Shown here piece by piece: positions 34,149 to 42,240 of a stretch of DNA of 56,827 nucleotides (positions are counted from its first letter, which is position 1; each line of letters opens with the position of its first letter). The translations under genes and the position numbers were made by a program. The notes under the pieces are model-generated. The model searched no databases and was not told the DNA's origin. It saw only the letters and a list, made by a program, of their open reading frames with translations. Where the stretch lies: the NCBI GenBank assembly GCA_021299185.1, contig JAJTHZ010000057.1, positions 1-56,827 on the forward strand, in the 5' to 3' direction. The stretch is from Lysobacteraceae bacterium (GTDB lineage Bacteria; Pseudomonadota; Gammaproteobacteria; Xanthomonadales; Ahniellaceae).

Positions 34149-34634
34149 TCACCGCGAGTAAGCCCACGAAACCATCCGCCCCTCTTGGTACGGCATCACG
34201 CCGTGGAAGGGGCGCGGGTCGGCATCGAACACCAAGGGCAGGAACTGGCGGTCGCCTTCCCACAGCGGCAGGTCGGGCACGCGCGCGATCTCGATCCATT
34301 CGAGGTCACCTTCCGCGTTGCGCGCCGGCGGCGTGCCCTCGAAGCGGGTGATCACGAACAAGAAGCCCAGCCAGTCCTCGCCGCGCTTGCCGAAGCCGGG
34401 CCAAGAGATGGTGCCGCGCAGTTGCATGTCGAGGCAGGCGATGCCGGCTTCCTCATGGATCTCGCGGCGCATGCCGGCAGCGACGTCCTCGTGTGGCTCG
34501 AGTTTCCCGCCGAGGCCGTTGTACTTGCCGAGGTGGTGGTCGTCGGCGCGCGCGTTGCGGTGGACCATCAGCACCTGCGCGCGGTCGGGCGAGAGCACAT
34601 AGCCCAGCGTGGCGACGATCGGCGTGTAGGGCAT
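34149..34634 (-). CDS. Nudix hydrolase (MutT-like)
   Basis: A 161-residue Nudix protein. The Nudix box is complete: GGKLEPHEDVAAGMRREIHE followed by EAGI, matching G-x5-E-x7-R-E-U-x-E-E-x-G-U. MVHRNARADDHHLGKYNGLG just before it and the YQEGRMVSWAY tail resemble 8-oxo-dGTP diphosphatases of the MutT/NUDT1 group, so sanitation of oxidised nucleotides is likely but the substrate is not proven. The start is the ATG of MPYTPIVATLGYVLS. It lies 13 bases downstream of the NnrU gene and is probably co-transcribed with it. Confidence 0.92.
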   Translation of the reverse strand: MPYTPIVATLGYVLSPDRAQVLMVHRNARADDHHLGKYNGLGGKLEPHEDVAAGMRREIHEEAGIACLDMQLRGTISWPGFGKRGEDWLGFLFVITRFEGTPPARNAEGDLEWIEIARVPDLPLWEGDRQFLPLVFDADPRPFHGVMPYQEGRMVSWAYSR

Positions 34635-34647
34635 GGCCGGCGCGCGC

Positions 34648-35223
34648 TTAGCCGAACGGCGCGATGCCGATCAGCTTCAGATGCAGGTGGCCGACGAAGG
34701 CGCCGTACAGCGCGAGCCCCAGCACGACCGCGATCGCATCGTTCCACTTCGACGCCGGCGCGCCGGGGATCGCGCGCGCCGGGCGCCGGCGCACCGAGAT
34801 GAAGTCGGCCACCGCCCAGGCGAGGATCGAACCGAACAGCACCGCGTCGGCGACCGTGGTGTTTCCGAACAGGTGCGAGAGCGCCCACAGCTTGGTCGCC
34901 ACCAGCATCGGGTGCCCGCCGGCCAGCGCCTTGATCCGCCCGGGCAGGTAGGCGGCCAGCAGCAGCGGGAACACCGGCAACATCAGGGTCGCCATCAGGT
35001 GGCGCGTCCAGCGCGGCGGCGAGTACAGCAGTTCCGGCGCCAGCCGCGCATCGGCGTAGCCGCGCACGATCATCACGAAGCCGACGATCGAGACCAGCGC
35101 GTACACGATCTTCCACGGGATGCCGCCGCCGCGGGCGGCCAGGCGGTTGCGCCACGCCGGCGCGACGATGGCGATCGAATGCACGCCGAGGAACAGCACG
35201 AGGCCGAGGATCAACTGGGACAC
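34648..35223 (-). CDS. NnrU family membrane protein
   Basis: A 191-residue protein with five or six hydrophobic segments. The NnrU family is recognisable from FLGVHSIAIVAPAWRNRLAA, KIVYALVSIVGFVMIVRGY, LMLPVFPLLLAAYLPGRIKA and HPMLVATKLWALSHLFGN. NnrU was first linked to nitric oxide reductase expression in denitrifiers. Many homologues, as here, have no denitrification neighbours and their role is open. The stop is TAA, unusual in this window. It is divergent from the HAD gene. Confidence 0.9.
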   Translation of the reverse strand: MSQLILGLVLFLGVHSIAIVAPAWRNRLAARGGGIPWKIVYALVSIVGFVMIVRGYADARLAPELLYSPPRWTRHLMATLMLPVFPLLLAAYLPGRIKALAGGHPMLVATKLWALSHLFGNTTVADAVLFGSILAWAVADFISVRRRPARAIPGAPASKWNDAIAVVLGLALYGAFVGHLHLKLIGIAPFG

Positions 35224-35285
35224 GGGACGCTCCGCCGCGGGACGACGCGCTATCCTACCGGGCCGCGACCCGGACCGGACACGCC

Positions 35286-36014
35286 ATGATCGACCTCGTG
35301 GGTTTCGACGCCGACGACACGCTCTGGCACAGCGAGGTGCACTTCCAGGCCGCGCATGCCGAATTCGAGCGCATCATCGGTCGGTACGTCGACCTCGGCG
35401 ACGCCGCACTGCACGACCGCATGCTGGCCACCGAGCGGCGCAACATCATGCTGTTCGGCTATGGCGCGAAGGGCATGACGCTGTCGATGATCGAGACCGC
35501 GGTCGATATCACCGGCGAACGCATCAGCGCCGCCGACATCCACCGCCTGCTCGGGCTGGGCAAGGCCATCCTCACCCACCCGGTGGAACTGCTGCCCGGC
35601 GTGCGCGAGGCGGTGACCGAGGTGGCCGCGCGCCATCGCGTGGTGCTGATCACCAAGGGCGACCTGTTCCACCAGGAAGCCAAGGTGCGCCAGTCCGGCC
35701 TGGCCGAACTGTTCCACCGCATCGAGATCGTCTCGGAAAAGGACCCGCCGACCTACCAGCGCCTGTTCGAGGAGTTCGGCGTCGATGCCGGGCGTTTCCT
35801 GATGGTCGGCAATTCCTTGCGCTCCGACATCGAACCGGTCGTGCGCCTCGGCGGCTGGGGCGTGCACGTGCCCTATCCGGTCACCTGGGCGCTCGAACAG
35901 GAACACGGTCTGGAGGCCGGGCACGCGCGCGTCGCCGAAGCCCCGACCCTCGCCGACGTGCCCACCGCCGTGGCGCGCCTCGCCGCGCGCGCGGCGGAAG
36001 CGGCGTGGGACTGA
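35286..36014 (+). CDS. HAD-superfamily hydrolase
   Basis: A 242-residue HAD phosphatase-like protein. Motif I is GFDADDTLWHSE with the nucleophile Asp and the D+2 Asp; motif II is VVLITKGD; motif III and IV are FHRIEIVSEKD with the Lys, and FLMVGNSLRSDIEP with the acidic pair. The cap domain lies between motif I and II (residues 15-100). This is a cytoplasmic phosphatase of unknown substrate, close to the group annotated as putative hydrolases of the YjjG/GPH type. An ordinary single gene, followed by a REP cluster. Confidence 0.9.
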   Translation: MIDLVGFDADDTLWHSEVHFQAAHAEFERIIGRYVDLGDAALHDRMLATERRNIMLFGYGAKGMTLSMIETAVDITGERISAADIHRLLGLGKAILTHPVELLPGVREAVTEVAARHRVVLITKGDLFHQEAKVRQSGLAELFHRIEIVSEKDPPTYQRLFEEFGVDAGRFLMVGNSLRSDIEPVVRLGGWGVHVPYPVTWALEQEHGLEAGHARVAEAPTLADVPTAVARLAARAAEAAWD

Positions 36015-36031
36015 GGCAGCCGCGCCCCAGC

Positions 36032-36274
36032 CATCGCGGCGCACGCGCCGCTCCCACAAAATCCTCGCTTCGTCGCGGCGCATCGGCAACGCGGCGGTTG
36101 TGGGAGCGCTGCGTGCAGCGCGATCAGGCCTCGAAAGGCATCGCGGCGCACGCGCCGCTCCTACAAAGACCGCGGATTCGTCGCGCGGCTTCGGAAGCCC
36201 GCCGGTTGTAGGAGCGCTGCGTGCAGCGCGACCGGGCCTCGAAAGGCATCGCGGCGCACGCGCCGCTCCCACAA
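36032..36274. repeat. REP cluster: two 69-bp compound palindromes plus one half
   Basis: 36098-36166 and 36206-36274 are near-identical 69-bp units. Each starts TTGTRGGAGCGCTGCGTGCA, has a short GGCCTCGAAAGG centre and ends CGCACGCGCCGCTCCYACAA, so the two ends are inverted copies of the same outer sequence. A single right-hand half lies at 36032-36058. The array fills the gap between the convergent HAD and M19 genes. It is a different subfamily from the elements at 13.5 kb and 38.6 kb. Confidence 0.85.
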
Positions 36275-36298
36275 GGCCGGGGTCGCGCGGTTCTCGCG

Positions 36299-37510
36299 CT
36301 ACAGCGGCCTTTCGCGCTGCAGCCGCGCCGCCACCGCCTCGTTGGTGCGCATCACGCGCAGAATGTTGCCGCCGGCGAGCTTGCCGAGGTCTTCGTCGCT
36401 CCAACCGCGGCGGATCAGTTCGGCGAACAAATGGGGGTACATCGACACGTCGGTCAGACCCGCCGGCCACAGGTCGTTGCCGTCGAAGTCGCCGCCGATG
36501 CCGACGTGGTCGACGCCGGCCACCTTGCGCACATGGTCGATGTGGTCGGCGACCTGGGCGATGGTCACCTTGGGCAGCACCAGCTTGCCGAACACCTCGT
36601 CGTAGATGCGCTGGCGATTGGCCTCGTCCTTCGCCCTCTGCAGCATCACCCGGTAGCGCGCCATCGCGGGCTGGGTGATCTTCGCAACCTCCTGCGAGAC
36701 GAAGCCGGCGACGAAGGTCACCATCACCACGCCGCCGTTCTCCGGCAGCCGCCGCAGCACCGAATCCGGCACGTTGCGCGGCACGTCGCACACCGCGCGC
36801 GCGTTGGCGTGCGAGAACATCACCGGTGACTGCGTCGCGTCCAGCGCATCGTGCATCGTGACCTCGGCGGTGTGCGCGAGGTCGACGATCATGCCCAGCC
36901 GGTTCATCTCGCGCACGATCTCGACCCCGAATTCGGTCAGCCCGCCGTGGCGCGGCGGCACCATCGCGGCGGCGTCCGCCCAGTCGGTGTGGGTGTTGTG
37001 GGTCAGCGTCATGTAGCGCACGCCGAGCGCGTGGTAGGCGCGCAGCACGCCGAGCGAGTTCTCGATCGCGTGCCCGCCCTCGATGCCGAGCATGGAGGCG
37101 ATGCGCCCGGCGCGGTGCTCGGCCAGCACCTCGTCGCTGCGGGTGGCGAAGCCGAGCGCGTCGGGGTAGCGGTCGATCATCCGCCGTGCGAGTTCGATCT
37201 GCTCCAGCTGCGTGCGCGCAAAGCCGCCCGCCGCCTCGCCCGGGATGTAGACCGACCAGAACTGCGCGCCGACGCCGCCGGCGCGCAGGCGCGCGAGGTC
37301 GGTGTCGCCGCGGGTCGGTTTGCGCAGGTCCCAGGCATCGAGGTCGTTGGGGTGGTCCTTGTCGCTGCGGATCGCCCACGGCAGGTCGTTGTGGCCGTCG
37401 ACCAGGATCACGCGCGTGAGCAGCTCGCGCGCGTGCGCGAGGGCGGGATCGTCGGCGGCGGTGGCGGGTGCGCCGAGCAGCAGGCAGGACAGCAGTGCGA
37501 GTCGCTTCAT
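36299..37510 (-). CDS. Exported M19 (renal-type) dipeptidase
   Basis: A 403-residue zinc dipeptidase. The signal peptide MKRLALLSCLLLGAPATAA is removed near ADD. The M19 metal ligands are visible: VDGHNDLPW (His, Asp), LGIEGGHAIE (Glu), DLAHTAEV and MFSHANARAVCD (His), and GIGGDFDGNDLWP (Asp). Family members hydrolyse dipeptides and some beta-lactams; the secreted form suggests periplasmic peptide use, together with the S9 peptidase and subtilase nearby. It is the only gene here whose normal stop is TAG. It lies 17 bases downstream of the threonine aldolase gene. Confidence 0.94.
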   Translation of the reverse strand: MKRLALLSCLLLGAPATAADDPALAHARELLTRVILVDGHNDLPWAIRSDKDHPNDLDAWDLRKPTRGDTDLARLRAGGVGAQFWSVYIPGEAAGGFARTQLEQIELARRMIDRYPDALGFATRSDEVLAEHRAGRIASMLGIEGGHAIENSLGVLRAYHALGVRYMTLTHNTHTDWADAAAMVPPRHGGLTEFGVEIVREMNRLGMIVDLAHTAEVTMHDALDATQSPVMFSHANARAVCDVPRNVPDSVLRRLPENGGVVMVTFVAGFVSQEVAKITQPAMARYRVMLQRAKDEANRQRIYDEVFGKLVLPKVTIAQVADHIDHVRKVAGVDHVGIGGDFDGNDLWPAGLTDVSMYPHLFAELIRRGWSDEDLGKLAGGNILRVMRTNEAVAARLQRERPL

Positions 37511-37527
37511 GGGGGCTTCCGTGGGGT

Positions 37528-38577
37528 TCAGCCGCGCAGCACGGCGGCGGTGGCACCGATCGCGGCATCGACGTCGGCGGCATCGACGTCCAGGTGGGTG
37601 ACCGCGCGCACGCGGCGCGGGCCGAGCGCCACCATGCGCACGCCGCGCGCGAGCAGCGCCTTGCAGAACGCGGCCCCGTCGTGCGGCACCGTGGCGTCGA
37701 GTTCGAAGTAGACCAGGTTGGTCTCGACCTCGCGCGGGTCGATGACGATGCCCGGCAGGCCGGCGAGGCCCACGGCGAGGCGGCGCGCGTTGGCGTGGTC
37801 CTCGGCCAGGCGCTCCACGTGGTGGTCGAGCGAGTGCAGCGCGGCGGCGGCGATGATGCCGGCCTGGCGCATCGCACCGCCGAAGCGCTGCTTGACGGAC
37901 CAGCATTCGTCGATGAAGGCCTTGCTGCCGGCCAGCGCCGCGCCGACCGGCGCGCCGAGGCCCTTGGAGAAGTCGATCCACACCGAGTCGAAGGGCGCGG
38001 CGAAACGCTCCGCCGCGACGCCCGTGGCGACCACCGCGTTGAGCAGCCGTGCGCCGTCCATGTGCGTCTTCATGCCCAGTTCGCGCGCGGCCGCGCACAC
38101 CGACTCGATCTGTTCCAGCGACCACACCGCGCCGCCGCCGAGGTTGCAGGTCTGCTCGATGCTGACCAGGGTCTGCCGCGGCGAGTGGCGCATGCGCGGC
38201 AGGCGCTGCGCGGCGCGCAACTGGTCGGCGGTGAAGCGCCCGCGGTCGCCGCGCACGGTGAGCGCGTTGAGCCCCGCGTTGGCCGCGGTGCCGCCGACCT
38301 CGTACCACACGATGTGCGCGGTCTCGTCGCACACCACGTCCTCACCGGGGCGACCGAGCACGGTCAGCGCGACCTGGTTGCACATCGTGCCGGAGGGCAT
38401 GAACACCGCCGCTTCCTTGCCCAGCAGCGCGGCGACGCGCTCGCACAGGGCATTGACCGTCGGGTCTTCGAACGCGGCCTCGTCGCCGCAGTCGGCGTTC
38501 GCCATCGCCTGCCGCATGGCCGGTGTCGGGCGGGTCTTGGTGTCGGATCCGAAATCGATGAAGGGGCGTTGGCGCAT
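37528..38577 (-). CDS. ltaE: Low-specificity L-threonine aldolase (PLP)
   Basis: A 349-residue fold-type I PLP enzyme that cleaves L-threonine and L-allo-threonine to glycine and acetaldehyde. Typical blocks are DFGSDTKTRPTPAMRQAMAN, PSGTMCNQVAL, VCDETAHIVWYEVGG, THMDGARLLNA and WIDFSKGLGAPVGAAL, whose Lys (near 204) binds PLP. Length and motifs fit the LtaE family. The start is the ATG of MRQRPFIDF. It is followed closely by the M19 dipeptidase, so the pair may serve amino acid catabolism. Three REP units lie upstream. Confidence 0.94.
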   Translation of the reverse strand: MRQRPFIDFGSDTKTRPTPAMRQAMANADCGDEAAFEDPTVNALCERVAALLGKEAAVFMPSGTMCNQVALTVLGRPGEDVVCDETAHIVWYEVGGTAANAGLNALTVRGDRGRFTADQLRAAQRLPRMRHSPRQTLVSIEQTCNLGGGAVWSLEQIESVCAAARELGMKTHMDGARLLNAVVATGVAAERFAAPFDSVWIDFSKGLGAPVGAALAGSKAFIDECWSVKQRFGGAMRQAGIIAAAALHSLDHHVERLAEDHANARRLAVGLAGLPGIVIDPREVETNLVYFELDATVPHDGAAFCKALLARGVRMVALGPRRVRAVTHLDVDAADVDAAIGATAAVLRG

Positions 38578-38644
38578 GGGGGCTCCGCTGGCGGATGCCC
38601 AAGCTTAGCCGGCCCGCGCGGTCGCTTGCTGTTGCGCCGCACTG

Positions 38645-38943
38645 GTGTGGGAGCCGCTTCAGCGGGGACAGCCACCACGCGGCACTGCGGCAGGGCGATC
38701 GCCGGCGCAGCCGGCTCCCACAACATCCATCGCTTCCTCGGCAAACCGACCCCGTGGTGGGAGCCGCTTCAGCGGCGATGGTCCTTGCGTGGCGCATCGG
38801 CAGGGCGATCGCCGGCAGAGCCGGCTCCCACAACATCCATCGGTTCCTCGGCAAACCGCCCCGTGGTGGGAGCCGCTTCAGCGGCGACAGTCACCGCGCG
38901 GCGCATCGGCAGGGCGATCGCCGGCATAGCCGGCTCCCACAAC
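38645..38943. repeat. Three tandem REP units, period about 110 bp
   Basis: Three copies of a two-hairpin unit. Each begins GTGGGAGCCGCTTCAGCGG, holds a GGCAGGGCGATCGCCGGC middle and ends GCCGGCTCCCACAAC. Copies start near 38646, 38755 and 38864. They are joined by a conserved spacer (CATCCATCG, TTCCTCGGCAAACCG). The outer ends are inverted copies, so each unit can fold on itself. The cluster fills the gap between the aldolase and nitroreductase genes and shares elements with 13.5 kb and 15.3 kb. Confidence 0.88.
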
Positions 38944-38981
38944 CTCGAACGATGCCGCGGCAGGACTGCGAGGCTGCGTGC

Positions 38982-39953
38982 TCAGTCCTCGTCGATCACA
39001 TCGTCCAGCGGCCGGCGCGGTGCGGGTGCTGCGTCGTGCAGCGGCGCGCCGAAGCGCAGCATCAGTTGCGGGTAGCCGGGGTGGCCGAGCAGGCGCGACA
39101 GGCGGCGGCACAGGGTCGCCACTTCCACCGCCTGGTTGAAGTACGAGGCCTGCAGGCCGAAGCCCGCCGCGACCAGCAGCACATGCTGCAGCGCCTGCCC
39201 GCCGCGCAGCCAGTCGAGGACGCTTTCGCCCGGCGTGCCGAGCACGGCCAGCATCGGCGAGTGCTCGACCAGCGCTCGGTCGCGCGCGGCGACGCGGTCG
39301 CCGAGGTCGATGCTGCTGACCATCACGCGTGCCACCGGCGCGGCCAGCCGCGGCACCACGAGCCCGTCGCCGGCCGAGGCCGGGTGCATCCACGCGGCCA
39401 GTTCGCGTCGCCACTCGGGATGGCCCCACTGCAGCGTGTCGCCTTCGGCCACCAGCAGGGCCGCGGCGTGCCGGCGCGCCGCGTCGTCGAGCACGTCGAG
39501 TCGCGCGCCCTCGGCGCTGGCCGCCGCGACCATCGCCTGCCGCACCGGCGGCGGCGGCGGATCGGCGTGGAAGGGGGTGCGCACCGTGCGACGGCGCGCG
39601 ATCGCGTCGAACAACGCCGCCAGCGGGCCCTCGTGCGGCGTCGGTGCCAGCGCCACCCGCGCCAGCAGATCCGGGTGCGCGGCGTCGGGCTGCAGGACGA
39701 CCGACGCCGCCAGGCCGTGGCGTGCCGACGCGACGCGCAGGTTGAACAGCGCCGCGCCGCAACTGAGCAGCAGTTCGCGGTCGTCCGGATCGTTGACCGG
39801 CAGCGCGCGCGTGCGGTCGGCCCACAGGTCGATCCGGTGCGCGGCGAGGCGGAACCGCCACGGCTGGGTGTTGTGGCTGGACGGCGCGAGGATCGCCGCC
39901 GCGACCAGTTCGCGCAGCGGCAGCGGATCGAGCGGGATGACCTGGGTGGCCAT
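38982..39953 (-). CDS. Acg-family nitroreductase-fold flavoprotein
   Basis: A 323-residue protein of the nitroreductase fold. AAILAPSSHNTQPWRFRLAA is the FMN-phosphate binding signature; RRRTVRTPFHAD and LLVAAGFGLQASYFNQAVEV with the C-terminal PQLMLRFGAP complete the pattern. The length and internal duplication fit the Acg (Rv2032) group, many of which bind FMN poorly and may store or sequester it. An Arg/Pro-rich tail ends DDVIDED. It stands alone on the minus strand. The specific substrate is not known. Confidence 0.88.
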   Translation of the reverse strand: MATQVIPLDPLPLRELVAAAILAPSSHNTQPWRFRLAAHRIDLWADRTRALPVNDPDDRELLLSCGAALFNLRVASARHGLAASVVLQPDAAHPDLLARVALAPTPHEGPLAALFDAIARRRTVRTPFHADPPPPPVRQAMVAAASAEGARLDVLDDAARRHAAALLVAEGDTLQWGHPEWRRELAAWMHPASAGDGLVVPRLAAPVARVMVSSIDLGDRVAARDRALVEHSPMLAVLGTPGESVLDWLRGGQALQHVLLVAAGFGLQASYFNQAVEVATLCRRLSRLLGHPGYPQLMLRFGAPLHDAAPAPRRPLDDVIDED

Positions 39954-40033
39954 GGTGGCTCCGGTGACAGTCCACGGCCATCGTAGCCAGGCTTCAGACG
40001 CGCCCCCTTGACCTTGCGCAAGTGCGCGAGGGG

Positions 40034-41008
40034 TCAGTCCGGCGTGCAGACCGACGGATTGCCGAGCCCGTGGTCGATCCAGCGTCGCGCATGCGCCGAA
40101 CGCCCGTCCTGCTGCCGGGCCAGGCAGAGGCCACGCACGCGCGGCACGTTGAGCGCGGCATAGCGCGCGCGCTCGTCCTCCAGGGCGCGGATCAGCGCGA
40201 CGAGCGCGGCATCGTCCAGCGCCGCGACGCGCGCCGCGGCCTCATCCCACAGCGCGGCACGCGCGGCTTCGAAGCCCAGCCCCGGCCGCGCTGACGGCTG
40301 CGCGAGGCCGAAGGCGTCGAGCACCGGCGCTGCGGCGCTGCGGTCCGGTGTCCAGCGCACGACCACGTCGCCGGTGCGCTCGGTGGGCGCACCGATGGGC
40401 ACGAGCAGGTGGGCGGCCTCCTGCGCGGCGGCGGGCATCGCGATCGCCAGCACGTCGCGCGCGACCCGGGCGACCGCGGGCGCCACGCCGATCGCCTGCG
40501 CGAGCGGCCCGGCCTGCGGCGCCCACAGCGGCAGCGCCAGCACGGCCGCCAGCGCGCTCGCCAGCGCCAGGCGACCGCCACCGAGGCCGATGAACAGGCA
40601 CAGCGCGCCCGGCAGGGCGGTGCCGACGATGAACAGCCACGGCAGCCAGGCCGGCAGGTCGCGTTGGCCGGCCTCGATGGTGCGCGCCAGCACCGCGAGC
40701 TGCGCCTGCGTCGGGTCCTGGCTTGCATAGGCAATGCGCCAGTCCGATGGCGCGGCGATCGCCAGCGCGGCCCCGTAATCGATCGGCTGGTCGAGGTCCG
40801 CCACCCAGTCGCGATGGCGGGCGTTCTGCGGCGTCGCGTGCGCGGGCAGGTCGGCGAACGACGGCGACGCCGGGTCGAACAGCGGTGCGGCGTCGGCCGG
40901 CAGCGACCACTCGATGTACGGCAGCCCGAGGTGCCGGGCCAGCCGCGCGAGGCGCCATTCGACGGCGCTGCCCTGCGCGACCGCATCCGGGGTGCGCTGC
41001 CACAGCAC
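40034..41008 (-). pseudogene. Large membrane protein, C-terminal part after in-frame TAG
   Basis: From the GTG at 41008 this frame encodes 324 residues, but it is in the same frame as the preceding 274-residue fragment, with only TAG 41033-41035 between. It contains ARHLGLPYIEWSLPADAAPL, an extracytoplasmic segment, then two or three membrane helices (WLPWLFIVGTALPGALCLFI; LALASALAAVLALPLW) and a soluble C-terminal domain ending GLGNPSVCTPD. No family is recognised. The sequence across the stop reads naturally as one domain (HAEIGVR-stop-RDAAGVERVLWQRT). It is a kinase-linked membrane protein, broken or read through. Confidence 0.65.
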
Positions 41009-41032
41009 GCGCTCGACGCCCGCCGCGTCGCG

Positions 41033-41857
41033 CTAGCGCACGCCGATCTCGGCATGCACGTCGGCCGCCAGCCAGTCCCGCGCGCCGGCATCCGGCGGCA
41101 GGCTCGCCACGAAGCGGTAGCGAAGCAGTTCGCCCGCCGCTTCGGCATCCAGCATCGTGTCCGCCGGCCCGCCGGCCGCGCGCAGGTTCCAGATGCCGGC
41201 CGCGGCCAGCAGGCCGAAGGCGCCGAACGCCAGCGGGATCGCGCCGGCCGCGCGGGCGGCCAGCGCGCGCAGCATCAGGCGCGGCGTCTCGTGGGCGATC
41301 TCGCCGGCACGCTCCGGCAGCGCGTGGCCGGGGGCGGCCAGCCAGTCACGCAGCGCGGCCGCGAGCGCTTCGGCGTCCTCCCGCGACTGTCCGCCGCCGA
41401 GCCGGTAGGGCAGCGCCGCGCCGCGCACGCGCCAACCGACCGCGAAGCCGTGCTTCGACGGCAGCACCTCGATCGCCGCGATCGACGCCAGTGGCGTGCC
41501 GTCTCGGCTGACCACGAAGCGACCGACGCGCGTCTCGTGCACTACCTCGGTCGCGCCGAACAGGCAGCGCTCGTTGCTGCGCGCATCGAAGGCGAGCAGC
41601 AGCACGACCAGCGGCACCAGCAGCGCCAGCGTCCACGGATCGAGCAGGAAGCCGAGCACGGACAACGGCAGCGCGTCGACGCGATACAGCAGCTCACTGA
41701 CGCCACCGACCACCAGCGCGAGCCCGCCGGACACCGCGAGCAGCAGGCGCATCGCGCCGGGCGTCGGCCATTCGACGGCGAGCCCGTGCGCGCCCGTGCG
41801 CCATGCCGGCGGGCGCAGGGCGAACAGCATGCCCGCGGCCCTGTGCGCGTCGCTCAT
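41033..41857 (-). pseudogene. Large membrane protein, N-terminal part ending at in-frame TAG
   Basis: The ATG at 41857 overlaps the kinase stop (ATGA). Residues 30-100 carry two membrane segments (RLLLAVSGGLALVVGGVSEL; WTLALLVPLVVLLLAF), followed by a PH-like or beta-sandwich region (ERCLFGATEVVHETRVGRFV; LASIAAIEVLPSKHGFAVGW) and another hydrophobic segment (PLAFGAFGLLAAAGIW). Translation stops at TAG 41033, the 275th codon. With a sense codon there, typically Gln CAG, the protein would run to 607 residues and end at 40034. It is the third gene of the sigma-kinase operon. Confidence 0.7.
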
Positions 41858-42240
41858 CGGCCGGCACAGCGCGTCAGGGCCTCGCGATGCGATCCGGCCG
41901 CGACAAGGTCCGCGCGCGCGAGCAGCGTGCGCGCCGCGGCCGCGTCCTGCGCGTCGCCCACCAGGTCGCAGCGCAGCACGCGCAGCGCGGGGATGCGGTC
42001 GCGGGTGTCGGGCCGGTCCTGCCAGCGCGCGAGCAGCGCATCGGCCAGTGCGAGCGCCTCGGCGCGGCCGCCGGGCGTGCGCGCGCGCGCCGCGGCCAGC
42101 CGCGAGGCCATGTCGAGGTGGCCGAAGTGGTCGAGGCCGTAGGTCTTCTCGACCAGGCGCGCGGCTTCGCGCCACTGGGCGGCCGCGGCGGTGAAGTCGC
42201 CGCGTGCTTCCAGCGTCTTGGCCCAGCGCTGCGCGACCAA
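41854..42240 (-). pseudogene. C-terminal TPR fragment of the frameshifted kinase
   Basis: This frame continues the kinase TPR domain after two frameshifts. It reads LRALLGPDAYQNALVAQRWA, then AAAAQWREAARLVEKTYGLD and TPGGRAEALALADALLARWQ, and ends EALTRCAGR. The stop overlaps the start of the membrane protein gene (ATGA), the junction expected of an intact operon. This shows that the original kinase gene ended at 41854, not at 41874 in the shifted frame. Confidence 0.7.

Noticed and set aside
38645-38943. Regular repeats that could be taken as a CRISPR array
   Set aside because: The period is about 110 bp, spacers are conserved rather than unique, units are palindromic over their whole length and no cas genes are present.
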